From positions 57,305 to 104,989 of the forward strand of contig NZ_JAUFPQ010000008.1 in NCBI RefSeq assembly GCF_030409305.1: a stretch of 47,685 nucleotides of DNA, in the 5' to 3' direction. The number at the start of each line of letters is the position of its first letter. Position 1 is the first letter of the stretch. Made by a program: the position numbers and the translations under genes. The stretch comes from Halomonas maura. Its GTDB lineage: Bacteria > Pseudomonadota > Gammaproteobacteria > Pseudomonadales > Halomonadaceae. Shown here one piece after another: positions 34,503 through 43,728 of this stretch. The notes under the pieces were generated by a model. The model saw only the letters and a list, made by a program, of their open reading frames with translations. It had not been told where the DNA came from and ran no database searches.

Positions 34503-35402
34503 TCAGGACGTGGCGGCGTCGTCCGGCAGGGCGCGCTCGAACTCGGCGCGCAGGCGCTCCGGCTCCCAGCGGGCGACGGCCCAGTCGAGCTGCTCCGCCA
34601 CCGGGGCGATGGCCAGCTCGGCGGGCGGGGCCTGGTCCAGGACGTCCAGGGCCCGGTGCAGCAGCGGGCGCACGGCGGCATCCGCCTGCGGCAGGGCCGG
34701 TGCCATGTTCTGCTTCGACAGCTTCTGGCCGTCGCCGCCGAGGATCAACGGCAGGTGCAGGTAGCGGGGCATCGGCAGTCCCAGGGCCGCCTGCAGCTGG
34801 CGCTGCCAGGGCGTGTTGTCGAGCAGGTCGGCGCCGCGCACCACGTCGGTGATGGCCTGGTCGGCGTCGTCCACCACCACGGCCAGCTGGTAGGCCCAGA
34901 GGCCGTCCTTGCGCTTGAGCACCACGTCGCCGAGGGTGGCCGGGTCGAAGCTCTGGCGGCCGAACAGCCGGTCCTGCCAGCTGACCGGGCGCCGCCCCAG
35001 GTCGCTGCGCAGCCGCCAGGCCAGCGGCTGGCCGGGCTCGCTGACCCTCTCGCGGCACCAGCCCGGATAGATCGGGTAGTCGCGCCACTGCTTGCGCGAG
35101 CAGCTGCAGGGATAGGCCAGGCCCAGGGCCTCGAGGCGCGCCAGGGCCGCCGCATAGGCGGCGTCGCGGTCATGCTGCCGGGTCACCGGGCCGTCCCAGT
35201 GCAGGCCGAACGCCTCCAGTTGGCGCAGGATGGTGTCGGCGGCGCCGGGCGGACAGCGCGGCGGATCGATGTCCTCGATGCGGACTCCCCAGTGGCCGTC
35301 CACGTGGCGGGCATCGAGGAAGCTGGCCAGGGCCGCGATCAGCGAGCCGAAATGCAGGGGCCCCGAGGGCGTCGGGGCGAAGCGGCCGCGGTAGGCGTTC
35401 AT
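34503..35402 (-). CDS. gluQ: glutamyl-Q tRNA(Asp) synthetase GluQ
   Basis: GluQ-RS, a paralogue of the GluRS catalytic core lacking the anticodon-binding domain, attaches glutamate to queuosine in the anticodon of tRNA-Asp. The 299-aa protein starts [17 protein letters not shown] (HIGH-type), has the zinc-binding [10 protein letters not shown] with its downstream YPGWC, and the KMSKS-like [11 protein letters not shown] 35402 gives the family length of about 300; the frame stays open upstream to 35471 through a hairpin and without homology. It follows dksA, the arrangement found in many gammaproteobacteria, including E. coli. Confidence 0.95.
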   Translation of the reverse strand: MNAYRGRFAPTPSGPLHFGSLIAALASFLDARHVDGHWGVRIEDIDPPRCPPGAADTILRQLEAFGLHWDGPVTRQHDRDAAYAAALARLEALGLAYPCSCSRKQWRDYPIYPGWCRERVSEPGQPLAWRLRSDLGRRPVSWQDRLFGRQSFDPATLGDVVLKRKDGLWAYQLAVVVDDADQAITDVVRGADLLDNTPWQRQLQAALGLPMPRYLHLPLILGGDGQKLSKQNMAPALPQADAAVRPLLHRALDVLDQAPPAELAIAPVAEQLDWAVARWEPERLRAEFERALPDDAATS

Positions 35403-35435
35403 GGACGGCTCCGGGGCGAGCGGGCGAACAAGCGA

Positions 35436-35457
35436 ACGGGCACCCCGGGGTGCCCGT
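35436..35457 (-). terminator. hairpin between dksA and gluQ, probable leaky terminator
   Basis: ACGGGCACCCC (35436-35446) and GGGGTGCCCGT (35447-35457) form a perfect 22-bp palindrome. Only a poor T-rich stretch follows on the minus strand (CGCTTGTT), so gluQ can receive read-through. In E. coli a terminator also separates dksA from gluQ. Confidence 0.6.
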
Positions 35458-35483
35458 CGTGAGGCCGGCATCGGCGCGGGACC

Positions 35484-35921
35484 TCAGCCGCCGAGCTGCT
35501 TCTCCTTGAGCTCGGCCAGGGTCTTGCAGTCGACGCACAGGGTCGCGGTGGGACGGGCCTCGAGGCGGCGGATGCCGATCTCGACGCCGCAGGCGTCGCA
35601 GAAGCCGTAGTCGTCCTCGTCGATCTTGTCGATGGTCTCGTTGATCTTCTTGAGCAGCTTGCGCTCGCGGTCGCGGGTGCGCAGTTCGAGGCTGAAGCCC
35701 TCCTCCTGGGTCGCCCGGTCGGCCGGATCGGCGTAGTTGTTCGCCTCCTCCTGCAGGTGGCGCACCGTGCGGTCGACCTCCTCCATCAGTTCCTGTTTCC
35801 AGCCCAGCAGGATCTGTCGGAAGTGCTCGAGCTGCTTCTCGTTCATGTACTCTTCACCCGGAGCCGGCTCGTACGGGATGAACTTCTTGGGCGCTTCCAT
35901 CTTCTTTTCTGCTACTGGCAT
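35484..35921 (-). CDS. dksA: RNA polymerase-binding transcription factor DksA
   Basis: DksA inserts its coiled coil into the secondary channel of RNA polymerase and, with ppGpp, represses rRNA promoters and activates amino-acid promoters. The 145-aa protein has the N-terminal region, the coiled coil (about 32-105) with the tip acidic residues in NNYADPADRATQEE, and the four-Cys zinc finger FCDACGVEIG ... TLCVDCK. The length is close to E. coli (151 aa). The target-type promoters it would repress, probable rrn promoters, close this window. Confidence 0.98.
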   Translation of the reverse strand: MPVAEKKMEAPKKFIPYEPAPGEEYMNEKQLEHFRQILLGWKQELMEEVDRTVRHLQEEANNYADPADRATQEEGFSLELRTRDRERKLLKKINETIDKIDEDDYGFCDACGVEIGIRRLEARPTATLCVDCKTLAELKEKQLGG

Positions 35922-35997
35922 GGGACTGCCTCGTTACTTGAGTGACTGCTGATCAATACCCGACGCGGTGCTTGGTATCTCACGCCAAAGGGATGCT

Positions 35998-36026
35998 TGT
36001 TTAGCGAAAAAACCCGGGCTTTGCAA
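35998..36026 (-). promoter_or_regulatory. possible dksA promoter
   Basis: On the minus strand TTGCAA (36026-36021), a 17-bp spacer and TAAACA (36003-35998), giving a leader of about 70 nt. The rest of the 241-nt gap to the divergent aminotransferase shows only its ribosome site (AGGAG, 36151-36155). Confidence 0.4.
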
Positions 36027-36162
36027 CACCTCTCTGGCTGAGGACTGCGTCGGCACTCCAAAAGTCGTAACATGCAGAGTTTGACTATGGCAGGCCGGAA
36101 AGATGCCCGCCATGCTGGCGTGTCGTCGACGGGCCGGCCCGTACCGTGCAAGGAGACCCCCC

Positions 36163-37332
36163 ATGCCCTGGAGCTCGCGCCTCGATGCCGTGGCCCCCTT
36201 CCGCGTGATGAGCCTGCTGGAAAGCGCCCAGGCCCGGGAGGCCGCGGGCCACGATGTCATTCACCTGGAGGTGGGCGAGCCGGACTTCCCGACTCCCGAG
36301 CCGGTGCTGGCCGCGGGCCAGCAGGCGCTGTCCCGGGGGCAGACCCGCTACACCCCGGCCGCCGGGCTGCCGGCCCTGCGCGAGGCCATCGCCGGACACT
36401 ATGCCCGCCACTTCGGCGCCGAGGTCGACCCGGCGCGGATCCTGGTCACTCCCGGCGCCTCCGGGGCCCTGCTGCTGGCCAGCCAACTGCTGGTGGAGGC
36501 CGGCGACCGGGTGCTGATGGCCGATCCCACCTATCCCTGCAACCGCCACTTCATGGCGCTGGCCGGGGCCGAGGTCGACGCCGTGCCGGTGGGGCCGGCG
36601 AGCGGCTGGCAGCTGGACGCCGGGCTGGTGACACGCCACTGGGGCGAGGCCACGCGGCTGGCGATGCTCGCCTCGCCCTCCAACCCCACCGGGCACATGC
36701 TCGATGCGACCGGACTCGCGGCGGTGGCCGAGGGGGTGGCGGCCCGCGGCGGCCACCTGCTGGTGGACGAGATCTACCAGGGGCTCTGCTACGAGCTGGC
36801 CCCGCTCTCGGCCGCCGCCATCGCCCCCGAGGCCTTCGTGGTCAACAGCTTCTCCAAGTACTTCGGCATGACCGGCTGGCGCCTGGGCTGGCTGGTGGCC
36901 CCCGAGGCGGCCGTCGAGCCGCTCACCCGGCTGGCCCAGAACGTCTTCCTGGCCGCCCCCACCCCGGCCCAGCACGCCGCCCTGGCGGCCTTCAGCCCCG
37001 CGTGCCGCGAGCTGCTGGAGGCGCGCCGCGGCGAGCTTCAGCGCCGCCGCGACGCCCTGCTCGCCGGCCTGGCGGGCCTCGGGCTGGCGCCGGACCTGCC
37101 GCCCCAGGGGGCCTTCTACCTGTGGCTCGACATCGCCCGCTACAGCCGCGACAGCGAGGCCTTCTGCCGGCGCCTGCTGGAGGAGGAGAACGTCGCCATC
37201 ACCCCGGGCACCGACTTCGCCGTGCGGGGCGGCGAGCACCATGTGCGCATCGCCTTCACCACCGACATCGCCCGGCTGGAGGAGGCGGTGGCGCGCCTCG
37301 GGCGCTTCCTGGCCCGGCAGGGGGGCGCCTGA
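36163..37332 (+). CDS. class I PLP-dependent aminotransferase
   Basis: A 389-aa fold-type I aminotransferase, probably transferring amino groups between an amino acid and a 2-oxo acid. It shows HLEVGEPDFPTP near residue 35, TPGASGALLL, the substrate Asn/Pro motif SPSNPTGHML, DEIYQGLCYE, the PLP-binding Lys232 in NSFSKYFGMTGWRLGW, and the C-terminal Arg in HHVRIAF. The substrate cannot be told from sequence; aspartate/aromatic-type family members are nearest. ATG 36163 has AGGAG 7 nt upstream; an in-frame ATG at 36103 adds 20 Arg/Pro-rich residues without homology. Its TGA overlaps the sfsA start by one base. Confidence 0.9.
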   Translation: MPWSSRLDAVAPFRVMSLLESAQAREAAGHDVIHLEVGEPDFPTPEPVLAAGQQALSRGQTRYTPAAGLPALREAIAGHYARHFGAEVDPARILVTPGASGALLLASQLLVEAGDRVLMADPTYPCNRHFMALAGAEVDAVPVGPASGWQLDAGLVTRHWGEATRLAMLASPSNPTGHMLDATGLAAVAEGVAARGGHLLVDEIYQGLCYELAPLSAAAIAPEAFVVNSFSKYFGMTGWRLGWLVAPEAAVEPLTRLAQNVFLAAPTPAQHAALAAFSPACRELLEARRGELQRRRDALLAGLAGLGLAPDLPPQGAFYLWLDIARYSRDSEAFCRRLLEEENVAITPGTDFAVRGGEHHVRIAFTTDIARLEEAVARLGRFLARQGGA

Positions 37333-38102
37333 TGCGCTATCCGGCGCTGGTGCCCGGCACCCTGCTGCGGCGCTACAAGCGCTTCCTGGCCGACGTGCGC
37401 CTCGACGACGGCCGCGAGGTGGTCGCCCATTGTCCCAACACCGGCTCCATGCGGGCGGTCAATGTCCCGGGCTGCCGGGTGTGGCTGTCGCCCAGCGACG
37501 ATCCGCGGCGCAAGCTGGCCTGGACCTGGGAGCTGATCGAGCTGCCCCAGCCGGAGGGCACCCTGGCGCTGGCCTCGGTGCACACCGGACGGGCCAACCG
37601 CATCGTCGAGGAGGCGCTGGTGGCCGGTGGCATCGAGGAACTGGCCGGGCTGGGCACGCTCAGGCGCGAGGTCCGGGTCGAGGGCGCCCATCGCGCTCGA
37701 CTGGATTTCCGGCTGGGGGACGGGGACGGCGCGGTGGCCCATGTCGAGGTCAAGCAGGTGACATTGCGCGAGACGGATGGCCACGGCTACTTTCCCGACG
37801 CGGTCAGTGAGCGCGGGCGCCGGCACCTCGAGGTGCTGGCGGGGCTCGCCGCCGCGGGGCAGCGCGCCGTGCTGCTGTTCTGCGTGGCTCACGAGGGCAT
37901 CGGCAGCGTGGCCCCGGCCACCCATCTGGACCCGGCCTATGCCGAGGCGTTGCGGCGGGTCGCCGCCCGGGGCGTGGAGGTGCTGGCGCGGGCCTGCCGC
38001 TTCGCCCGCGAGGATGGCCGGCCATGCGCCGTCACGCTCGGCGAGGCGCTGCCGGTCGACCTCGCGCGGGCGTGCCCCGGCGAGCCTCAGCGATCGATAT
38101 AG
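37332..38102 (+). CDS. sfsA: sugar fermentation stimulation protein SfsA
   Basis: SfsA is a conserved protein first linked to maltose metabolism in E. coli; it has an OB-fold and a nuclease-like domain, and its biochemical role is unsettled. The 256-aa protein shows RYKRFLADVRLDDG, the signature VVAHCPNTGSMRAV, ELIELPQ, NRIVEEAL, HVEVKQVTL and FPDAVSERGRRHLEVL. ATG 37332 overlaps the aminotransferase stop (TGATG), so it is coupled to it. It is about 20 residues longer than E. coli SfsA (234 aa), mostly at the C terminus, whose last 16 nt overlap the convergent DUF4426 gene. Upstream of dksA in E. coli too. Confidence 0.94.
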   Translation: MRYPALVPGTLLRRYKRFLADVRLDDGREVVAHCPNTGSMRAVNVPGCRVWLSPSDDPRRKLAWTWELIELPQPEGTLALASVHTGRANRIVEEALVAGGIEELAGLGTLRREVRVEGAHRARLDFRLGDGDGAVAHVEVKQVTLRETDGHGYFPDAVSERGRRHLEVLAGLAAAGQRAVLLFCVAHEGIGSVAPATHLDPAYAEALRRVAARGVEVLARACRFAREDGRPCAVTLGEALPVDLARACPGEPQRSI

Positions 38103-38536
38103 AAGCGCTGGATGAAGCCGACGTCGACCGGGGCGGCATTGCGGTCGGGGGCCACCTCGAGTTCGAAGCGCATCGGCTCGCCCTCGTGGATGCGGAAGGT
38201 GGCGATGTGGTAGATGCTGTCGCCATCCCGCACGGTCCGGAAGCGCAGCGGCAGGGGCTGGCCGGTCAGGCCGCTGACCTGGCCGTCGACCCGGGCATTC
38301 ACCGCGCGGGGCGCGCCCTGATCCTGTTCCTGCAGCACGCTGACGTTGAGCATCCCGGTGACGCGACTGCGCTGGATGCCCGCCGCCGCCGCCACCTCGG
38401 GGGCGAGGAAGCTGGTGTTCAGGGCGTTGTAGTGGATCTGGTAGTCGCCGACCTGCTCGAACTGCTGGGCCTGGGCCAGGGGCGCGGCCAGCAGCAGGCC
38501 GGCGACCAGCGCCCCCAGGATCCGTCGAATCGTCAT
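38087..38536 (-). CDS. secreted DUF4426 family protein
   Basis: A 149-aa protein with a typical Sec signal peptide: basic MTIRR, hydrophobic GALVAGLLLAAP, and probable signal-peptidase cleavage after AQA near residue 24. The mature part (QQFEQVGDYQIHYNALNTS, then VARV-type beta strands) matches the DUF4426 family of unknown function, which sits at the end of the metX-metW cluster in Pseudomonas. ATG 38536 was chosen because it puts the signal peptide at the N terminus; ATG 38578 would add 14 charged residues. It is 50 nt after metW and overlaps the convergent sfsA by 16 bp. Confidence 0.82.
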   Translation of the reverse strand: MTIRRILGALVAGLLLAAPLAQAQQFEQVGDYQIHYNALNTSFLAPEVAAAAGIQRSRVTGMLNVSVLQEQDQGAPRAVNARVDGQVSGLTGQPLPLRFRTVRDGDSIYHIATFRIHEGEPMRFELEVAPDRNAAPVDVGFIQRFYIDR

Positions 38537-38586
38537 GCCGTCTGCCCTCTCGTCGCGAAAGCCGTCCTCGTGCGTCATCTCCCGGG

Positions 38587-39189
38587 TCAGCCCGGCCGGC
38601 GGGCCACCCGGAAGATGGCGATCTCGCCGAACAGGTTGGGCCACCACCGCGAGGTCCAGTGTCCCTCGTGGTCGCCGATGCCCACGGCCCGGTCGACGAT
38701 TATCAGACCCTTGTCCCGGCACAGGTGTTCAAAGTCATTGAACGTCGACAGGTGGATGTTGGGCGTGTCGTACCAGGCATGGGGCAGCGACCTGGAGACC
38801 GGCATGTAGCCGCGCAGGCCGAGGTAGGCGCGATGCCGCCAGTAGGCGAAGTTGGGGAAGGTGATGATGCACTCCCCGGCGACCCGCAGCATCTCGTCGA
38901 GCATGCGGTCGGGACGGCGCAGCGCCTGCAGGGCCTGGGTCATCACCACCAGGTCGCAGGCATCGTCCTCGAAGTTGGCCAGGCCCTCGTCGAGGTTCTG
39001 CTCGATGACGTTGACGCCACGGGCCAGGCAGGCGGTGATGCCCTCGTGGTCGATCTCCAGTCCGTAGCCGGTGACGCCCTTGTCGCGGGCCAGGGTGGCC
39101 AGCAGGGTGCCGTCGCCGCAGCCCAGGTCGAGCACCCTGGCACCCTCGGGCACCCAGGCGTGGATCCGTTTCAGGTCGGCGCGCATCAT
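38587..39189 (-). CDS. metW: methionine biosynthesis protein MetW
   Basis: MetW is a SAM-methyltransferase-fold protein paired with MetX in proteobacteria and needed for its acyltransferase activity in methionine synthesis; its own catalysis is unclear. The 200-aa product has the motif [26 protein letters not shown], and the conserved [20 protein letters not shown] and [13 protein letters not shown] segments. GGAGGA lies 6 nt before the ATG at 39189 (MM start; the second ATG at 39186 is equally possible). The start overlaps the metX stop in ATGATG, indicating coupling. Confidence 0.95.
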   Translation of the reverse strand: MMRADLKRIHAWVPEGARVLDLGCGDGTLLATLARDKGVTGYGLEIDHEGITACLARGVNVIEQNLDEGLANFEDDACDLVVMTQALQALRRPDRMLDEMLRVAGECIITFPNFAYWRHRAYLGLRGYMPVSRSLPHAWYDTPNIHLSTFNDFEHLCRDKGLIIVDRAVGIGDHEGHWTSRWWPNLFGEIAIFRVARRPG

Positions 39190-40343
39190 GGGCGGTCCTC
39201 CAGGCCCTGGTCGCGGGCCACGCGCTGCATGAAGGCGGCGAACACCGCCTGGTAGCGAGGCTCGGGCAGCAGGAAGGCGTCGTGACCGTGGGGCGAATCG
39301 ATGTTGGCGTAACTGACCGACTTGCCGGCCCGGACCAGGGCGTTGACCAGTTCCCTGGAGCGCCACGGCGGGAAGCGCCAGTCGGTGGAGAAGCTGACCA
39401 CCAGGAAGGGGCAGTCGGCCGGGGCCACGGCCGCCGCCAGGTCGCCACCGTGGACCGCGGCCGGATCGAAGTAGTCCAGTGCCTTGGTCATCAGCAGGTA
39501 GGTATTGGCATCGAAGGACGTCGAGAAGGTGTCGCCCTGGTAGCGCAGGTAGGACTCCACCTGGAACTCCACGTCATAGCCGTAGTTGAGGTCCTCGCTG
39601 CGCAGGTCGCGGCCGAACTTGCTGCCCATGGCGTCTTCCGACAGGTAGGTGATGTGCCCCACCATGCGGGCCAGCTTGAGGCCGCGTCGGGGCAGGGTGC
39701 CATGGTCGGCGTAGTGGCCATCGAAGAAGTCGGGGTCGGAGCGGATGGCCTGGCGGGCCACCTCGTTGAAGGCGATGTTCTGGGCCGAGAGCTTGGGCGT
39801 CGCGGCGATCACCACGGCGTTGGCGATGCGCTCCGGGTAGCTCAGCGTCCACTGCAGCACCTGCATGCCGCCCAGGCTGCCGCCGACCACCGCGGCGAAG
39901 CGTTCGATGCCCAGGCGATCGGCCAGCCGGGCCTGGCTGTGCACCCAGTCACCCACCGTCATCATCGGGAAGTCGGGGCCCCAGGCCTCGCCGGTCTCCG
40001 GGTTGAGGCTGGTGGGGCCGGTGCTGCCGTGGCAGCCGCCGAGGTTGTTCACCGAGACCACGAAGAAGCGGTCGGTGTCGATGGACTTGCCGGGGCCGAT
40101 ATGGGCGTCCCACCAGCCGGGCTTGCGCTCGTCCCGCGAGTGGTAGCCCGCGGCGTGGTGGTGCCCGGACAGGGCGTGACAGATCAGGATGGCGTTGCTG
40201 CGCTCGGCATTGAGCGTGCCATAGGTCTCGTAGACCAGGTCATAGGCCGGCAGCGTCCTGCCGCAGGCCAGGGCAAGCGGGTCGTCGAAGTGCGCCGTCT
40301 CGGGCGACACCAGGCCGACCGAATCGCGGGGAAGCTCGGTCAT
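39186..40343 (-). CDS. metX: homoserine O-acyltransferase MetX (probably O-succinyltransferase)
   Basis: MetX acylates homoserine with acetyl- or succinyl-CoA, opening methionine synthesis. The 385-aa alpha/beta hydrolase has [27 protein letters not shown], the nucleophile Ser in [27 protein letters not shown] with the Asp, and [10 protein letters not shown] with the His. Published work separates MetX acetyl- and succinyl-transferases by a few residues; gammaproteobacterial MetX paired with MetW is usually the succinyl type, so that is my inference. It is 37 nt downstream of yggT. Confidence 0.95.
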   Translation of the reverse strand: MTELPRDSVGLVSPETAHFDDPLALACGRTLPAYDLVYETYGTLNAERSNAILICHALSGHHHAAGYHSRDERKPGWWDAHIGPGKSIDTDRFFVVSVNNLGGCHGSTGPTSLNPETGEAWGPDFPMMTVGDWVHSQARLADRLGIERFAAVVGGSLGGMQVLQWTLSYPERIANAVVIAATPKLSAQNIAFNEVARQAIRSDPDFFDGHYADHGTLPRRGLKLARMVGHITYLSEDAMGSKFGRDLRSEDLNYGYDVEFQVESYLRYQGDTFSTSFDANTYLLMTKALDYFDPAAVHGGDLAAAVAPADCPFLVVSFSTDWRFPPWRSRELVNALVRAGKSVSYANIDSPHGHDAFLLPEPRYQAVFAAFMQRVARDQGLEDRP

Positions 40344-40380
40344 CGGGCGTGTCGTGTCCAGTCGTTGTTATGGCGTTGAC

Positions 40381-40974
40381 TCAGAGGCCGACCAGGGCGC
40401 CGACGATGCCGGCGGCGCGGATCAGCGAGCCGACCACGATACCATCGATGAGGCTGATGGCGATGAACACCACGATCGGCGAGAGGTCGAGCATGCCGAG
40501 CGGGGGGATCACCCGCCTCACCGGGGCCATGATCGGCTCTACCAGCTGCATGATCAGGATGGCGCCGGGATGGCTGGCGCGGGGCGCCACCCAGCTGAGG
40601 ATGATCATCACGATCAGCGCGAAGAAATAGATCTTGAGGATGGCGTTGGCCAGTGCCGCCACGGCGCCGATGGCCAGGTCGTCCACCGGGGCCATGCCGT
40701 AGCCGGCGATCTGCAGGATGGCGATGATGGCCACCAGCTTGATCACGAAGCCGCAGGCCAGGGTGGCCAGGTCGAAGCGGCCCATCACCGGGCCCAGGAA
40801 GCTCTGGAAGGGGCGCACCGCCGGCTGGGTGATCTTCACCACCGACTGGCTGATGGGGTTGTAGTAGTCCGCCCGGGATGCCTGCAGCAGGAAGCGCAGC
40901 ATCAGCAGGAACAGGTAGATGTTGACGAGAGTGTTGACCAGCAAGAGGCCGGCGTTTCCCAGTTGACTGCCCAT
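40381..40974 (-). CDS. YggT family integral membrane protein
   Basis: A 197-aa inner-membrane protein with two YggT repeats, each a pair of helices followed by a conserved amphipathic segment: LRFLLQASRADYYNPISQ ... PAVRPFQSFLGP in the first half and ILSWVAPRASHPGAILI ... PIMAPVRRVIPP in the second. The family is linked to osmotic tolerance and cell-envelope homeostasis in other bacteria, but the function is not settled. It lies between proC and metX, the Pseudomonas order, 35 nt after proC. Confidence 0.9.
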   Translation of the reverse strand: MGSQLGNAGLLLVNTLVNIYLFLLMLRFLLQASRADYYNPISQSVVKITQPAVRPFQSFLGPVMGRFDLATLACGFVIKLVAIIAILQIAGYGMAPVDDLAIGAVAALANAILKIYFFALIVMIILSWVAPRASHPGAILIMQLVEPIMAPVRRVIPPLGMLDLSPIVVFIAISLIDGIVVGSLIRAAGIVGALVGL

Positions 40975-41009
40975 CAGGGCTCCTCCATGTCGCGTGAATG
41001 CTTACCGGC

Positions 41010-41834
41010 TCAGCGCTTGCCGAGTTCCTCGGCCATCTCCCGGGCGCGCTCGGCGCAGGCGGTCATGGCCTGCTGCATGATCTCGCGCAGGCCCGCGTCT
41101 TCCAGGTGCTCGATGGCGCGTTCGGTGGTGCCGCCCGGCGACATCACGTTGCGCTTGAGCTCGCCGGGCGGCTTGTCGCTGGCCATGGCCATGCGCGCGG
41201 CGCCGTAGGCGGTCTGCATGGCCAGCCGGCGGGCGGTGTCCGCGGGCAGGCCGAGCCTGGCGCCGGCCTCTTCCATGGCCTCGAACATCAGGAAGAAGTA
41301 GGCCGGGGCGCTGCCGGAGACGGCGGTCACCGCCTCCAGCAGGGCCTCCTCCTCGACCCACTCGACCAGCCCCACGGCCTCGAGCAACTCGGTGGCCAGC
41401 CGGCGCTGGTCCTCACTGACTCGCGTATTGGCATACAGGCCGGCGGCCCCGGCGCCCACCAGGGAGGGGGTGTTGGGCATGCAGCGTACCACGGCGAGCT
41501 CGCCGCCGAGCCAGGTCTCCAGGGTCTCCGCCGGCAGGCCGGCCGCCACCGAGAGGATCAGCGGCTTGCGCGCCTGGACGGCGTCGCGCATGGCGCTGCA
41601 GACGTCGTGCATGATCTGCGGCTTGACCGCCAGGACCACCACATCCGCCTTGGCGACGGCGGTGGCGTTGTCGGTCGCGGTGTGGATGCCGAGTTTCTCG
41701 CGGACCCGGGCGAGCATGTCGTCGCTGGGGGAGGTGGCGGTGATGGCCGCGCGGGGATACCCGCTGTCGATCATTCCGCCGATGATGGCGCTGGCCATGT
41801 TGCCGGCGCCGATGAAGGTGACTTGGCTTGCCAT
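41010..41834 (-). CDS. proC: pyrroline-5-carboxylate reductase ProC
   Basis: ProC makes L-proline from pyrroline-5-carboxylate with NAD(P)H, relevant to osmoprotection in halophiles. The 274-aa protein has the Rossmann motif FIGAGNMASAIIGGM at the N terminus, VVLAVKPQ, RCMPNTPSLVGAG, and the signature VTAVSGSAPAYFFLM with the C-terminal SPGGTTERAI. Its length is standard. The 62-nt gap upstream to yggS contains a perfect hairpin, so it may have partial separation from yggS. Confidence 0.97.
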   Translation of the reverse strand: MASQVTFIGAGNMASAIIGGMIDSGYPRAAITATSPSDDMLARVREKLGIHTATDNATAVAKADVVVLAVKPQIMHDVCSAMRDAVQARKPLILSVAAGLPAETLETWLGGELAVVRCMPNTPSLVGAGAAGLYANTRVSEDQRRLATELLEAVGLVEWVEEEALLEAVTAVSGSAPAYFFLMFEAMEEAGARLGLPADTARRLAMQTAYGAARMAMASDKPPGELKRNVMSPGGTTERAIEHLEDAGLREIMQQAMTACAERAREMAEELGKR

Positions 41835-41866
41835 GGAGTCTGTCCTGTCTGGGTCGACGAGTGGAA

Positions 41867-41884
41867 CCGCCGGCGGGCCGGCGG
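41867..41884 (-). other. perfect hairpin between yggS and proC
   Basis: CCGCCGGC (41867-41874) and GCCGGCGG (41877-41884) flank GG. No T-run follows on the minus strand, so it is more likely a stability or pause structure than a full terminator. Confidence 0.5.
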
Positions 41885-41896
41885 CGTCGTGAGCTA

Positions 41897-42613
41897 TCAG
41901 TCGTTGGTATCGGGCCGCCGGCGTTCACCGAAGATGGCCGTACCGAGTCGTACCAGGGTGGCGCCTTCCTGCACCGCCGCCTCCAGGTCACCGCTCATGC
42001 CCATCGAGAGGGTATCGAGGTCGGCATCCGGGAAGCGTGCGCGTAGCGCTTCGAGGGCCTCGCGCAGCCTGGCGAAGGGACGGCGCTGCTCGATCGGGTC
42101 CTCGGCCGGGGCCGGGAGCGCCATCAGCCCTCGCAGCGCGAGCCGGGGCATCGTCAGCACGGCCTCGGCCAGCGCCGGCAGCTCCTCGAGCGTCACCCCG
42201 GACTTCGAGGCCTCGCCGCTGATGTTGACCTGCAGGCAGACCTTCAGCGGCGGCAGCTCCCCGGGGCGTTGATCGTTGAGACGCCGGGCGATCTTCTCGC
42301 GGTCTACGCTGTGTACCCAGGCGAAGCGGGCGGCCACGTCTCGGCTCTTGTTGGACTGCAGGGGGCCGATGAAATGCCAGACGATGTCGTCCAGGTCGGC
42401 GAGCTCGGCCTGCTTGTCCAGGGCCTCCTGGAGGTAGTTCTCGCCGAACTCGCGCTGGCCGAGCCGCCAGGCCTCGCGGACCAGCGCGGCGGGCTTGGTC
42501 TTGCTGACCGCCAGCAGCCGCGCCTCGCCGGGGGCACGGCCGGCCTCGGCCAGCGCCGCCGCGAGGCGGCGGCGGGCCGAGGTCAAGGAATCGGAAAGTA
42601 CCAGATCCGTCAT
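41897..42613 (-). CDS. yggS: PLP homeostasis protein YggS (PLPBP)
   Basis: YggS/PLPBP binds pyridoxal phosphate without known enzymatic activity and controls PLP homeostasis. The 238-aa single-domain TIM-barrel protein has the PLP Lys in LLAVSKTKPA, EFGENYLQEA, WHFIGPLQSNK, VNISGEASKSG and the C-terminal phosphate-binding LSMGMSGDLEAAV and RLGTAIFG. Starts at ATG 42613, divergent from pilT with 54 bp between starts, the same arrangement as Pseudomonas. Confidence 0.95.
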   Translation of the reverse strand: MTDLVLSDSLTSARRRLAAALAEAGRAPGEARLLAVSKTKPAALVREAWRLGQREFGENYLQEALDKQAELADLDDIVWHFIGPLQSNKSRDVAARFAWVHSVDREKIARRLNDQRPGELPPLKVCLQVNISGEASKSGVTLEELPALAEAVLTMPRLALRGLMALPAPAEDPIEQRRPFARLREALEALRARFPDADLDTLSMGMSGDLEAAVQEGATLVRLGTAIFGERRRPDTND

Positions 42614-42667
42614 GTCGCGAGGTCTGTCATACTAAGAACACCTTATCCCGGGAGCAGGGGGAAACGC

Positions 42668-43702
42668 ATGGATATTACCGAATTGCTGGCATTCTCGGCA
42701 AAGCAGAACGCCTCGGACCTGCATCTGTCGGCGGGTCTGCCGCCGATGATCCGTGTCGATGGCGATATCCGCCGGCTCAACGTCCCGGCCATGGAGGACC
42801 GGGAGGTCCGCAAGCTGATCTACGATATCCTGGCCGATCGCCAGCGCCGGGACTTCGAGGAAGCCTGGGAGACCGACTTCTCCTTCGAGGTGCCGGGCGT
42901 CTCGCGCTTCCGTGTCAACGTCTTCAACCAGGCGCGTGGCGCCGGGGCGGTGTTCCGTACCATTCCCTCCGAGGTGTGGACCATGGAGGACCTGGGCATG
43001 GGCGAGGTCTTCCGTCGCCTGTCCATGCTGCCCCGCGGCCTGGTGCTGGTGACCGGTCCCACCGGCTCGGGCAAGAGCACCACGCTGGCGGCGATGATCG
43101 ACTACATCAACGACAATCGCTTCGAGCACATCCTCACCATCGAGGACCCGGTGGAGTTCGTCCATCGCAGCAAGCGCTGCCTGGTCAACCAGCGCGAGGT
43201 GCACCGCGACACCCACGGCTTCGCCCCCGCCCTGCGCAGTGCCCTGCGCGAGGACCCCGACGTCATCCTGGTCGGCGAGATGCGCGATCTCGAGACCATC
43301 CGGCTGGCGCTGACCGCGGCCGAGACCGGCCACCTGGTGTTCGGCACCCTGCATACCACCTCGGCGGCCAAGACCATCGACCGGATCATCGACGTCTTCC
43401 CCGGCGACGAGAAGGCCATGGTGCGTTCCATGCTCTCCGAGTCGCTGCAGGCGGTGATCTCCCAGGCATTGCTCAAGCGCCAGGGCGGCGGTCGGGTCGC
43501 CGCCCACGAGATCCTCATCGCCACCGCGGCGGTGCGCAACCTGATTCGCGAGGACAAGGTGGCGCAGATCTACTCGGCGATCCAGACCGGCGGCAACCTG
43601 GGCATGCAGACCCTCGACGCCTCGCTGGCGCGCCTGGTGGCCGAAAACGTGGTGGCCCGCGAAGAGGCCCAGGCCAAGGCCAAGAGCGTGTTGGCGAGCT
43701 GA
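42668..43702 (+). CDS. pilT: type IV pilus retraction ATPase PilT
   Basis: PilT is the hexameric ATPase that retracts type IV pili, powering twitching and DNA uptake. The 344-aa protein has the N-terminal PAS-like domain (ASDLHLSAGLPPMIR), Walker A GPTGSGKSTTLAAMI, the Asp box EDPVEFVH, Walker B VGEMRDLETIRLALTAAETGHL with the His box GTLHTTSA, and the family's C-terminal AIRNLIRE-type motif (AVRNLIRE). Length equals P. aeruginosa PilT. ATG 42668 was chosen; the open frame extends upstream through antisense yggS. pilU follows after 26 nt. Confidence 0.98.
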   Translation: MDITELLAFSAKQNASDLHLSAGLPPMIRVDGDIRRLNVPAMEDREVRKLIYDILADRQRRDFEEAWETDFSFEVPGVSRFRVNVFNQARGAGAVFRTIPSEVWTMEDLGMGEVFRRLSMLPRGLVLVTGPTGSGKSTTLAAMIDYINDNRFEHILTIEDPVEFVHRSKRCLVNQREVHRDTHGFAPALRSALREDPDVILVGEMRDLETIRLALTAAETGHLVFGTLHTTSAAKTIDRIIDVFPGDEKAMVRSMLSESLQAVISQALLKRQGGGRVAAHEILIATAAVRNLIREDKVAQIYSAIQTGGNLGMQTLDASLARLVAENVVAREEAQAKAKSVLAS

Positions 43703-43728
43703 GCGGGTGACCGGCAAGGAGTCCTGAC

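Noticed and set aside
34313..34681. 122-aa version of the small membrane protein
   Set aside because: The extra N-terminal part overlaps gluQ out of frame and is Pro/Arg/Ser-rich; the GTG at 34492 with GAGGAG upstream is the better start.
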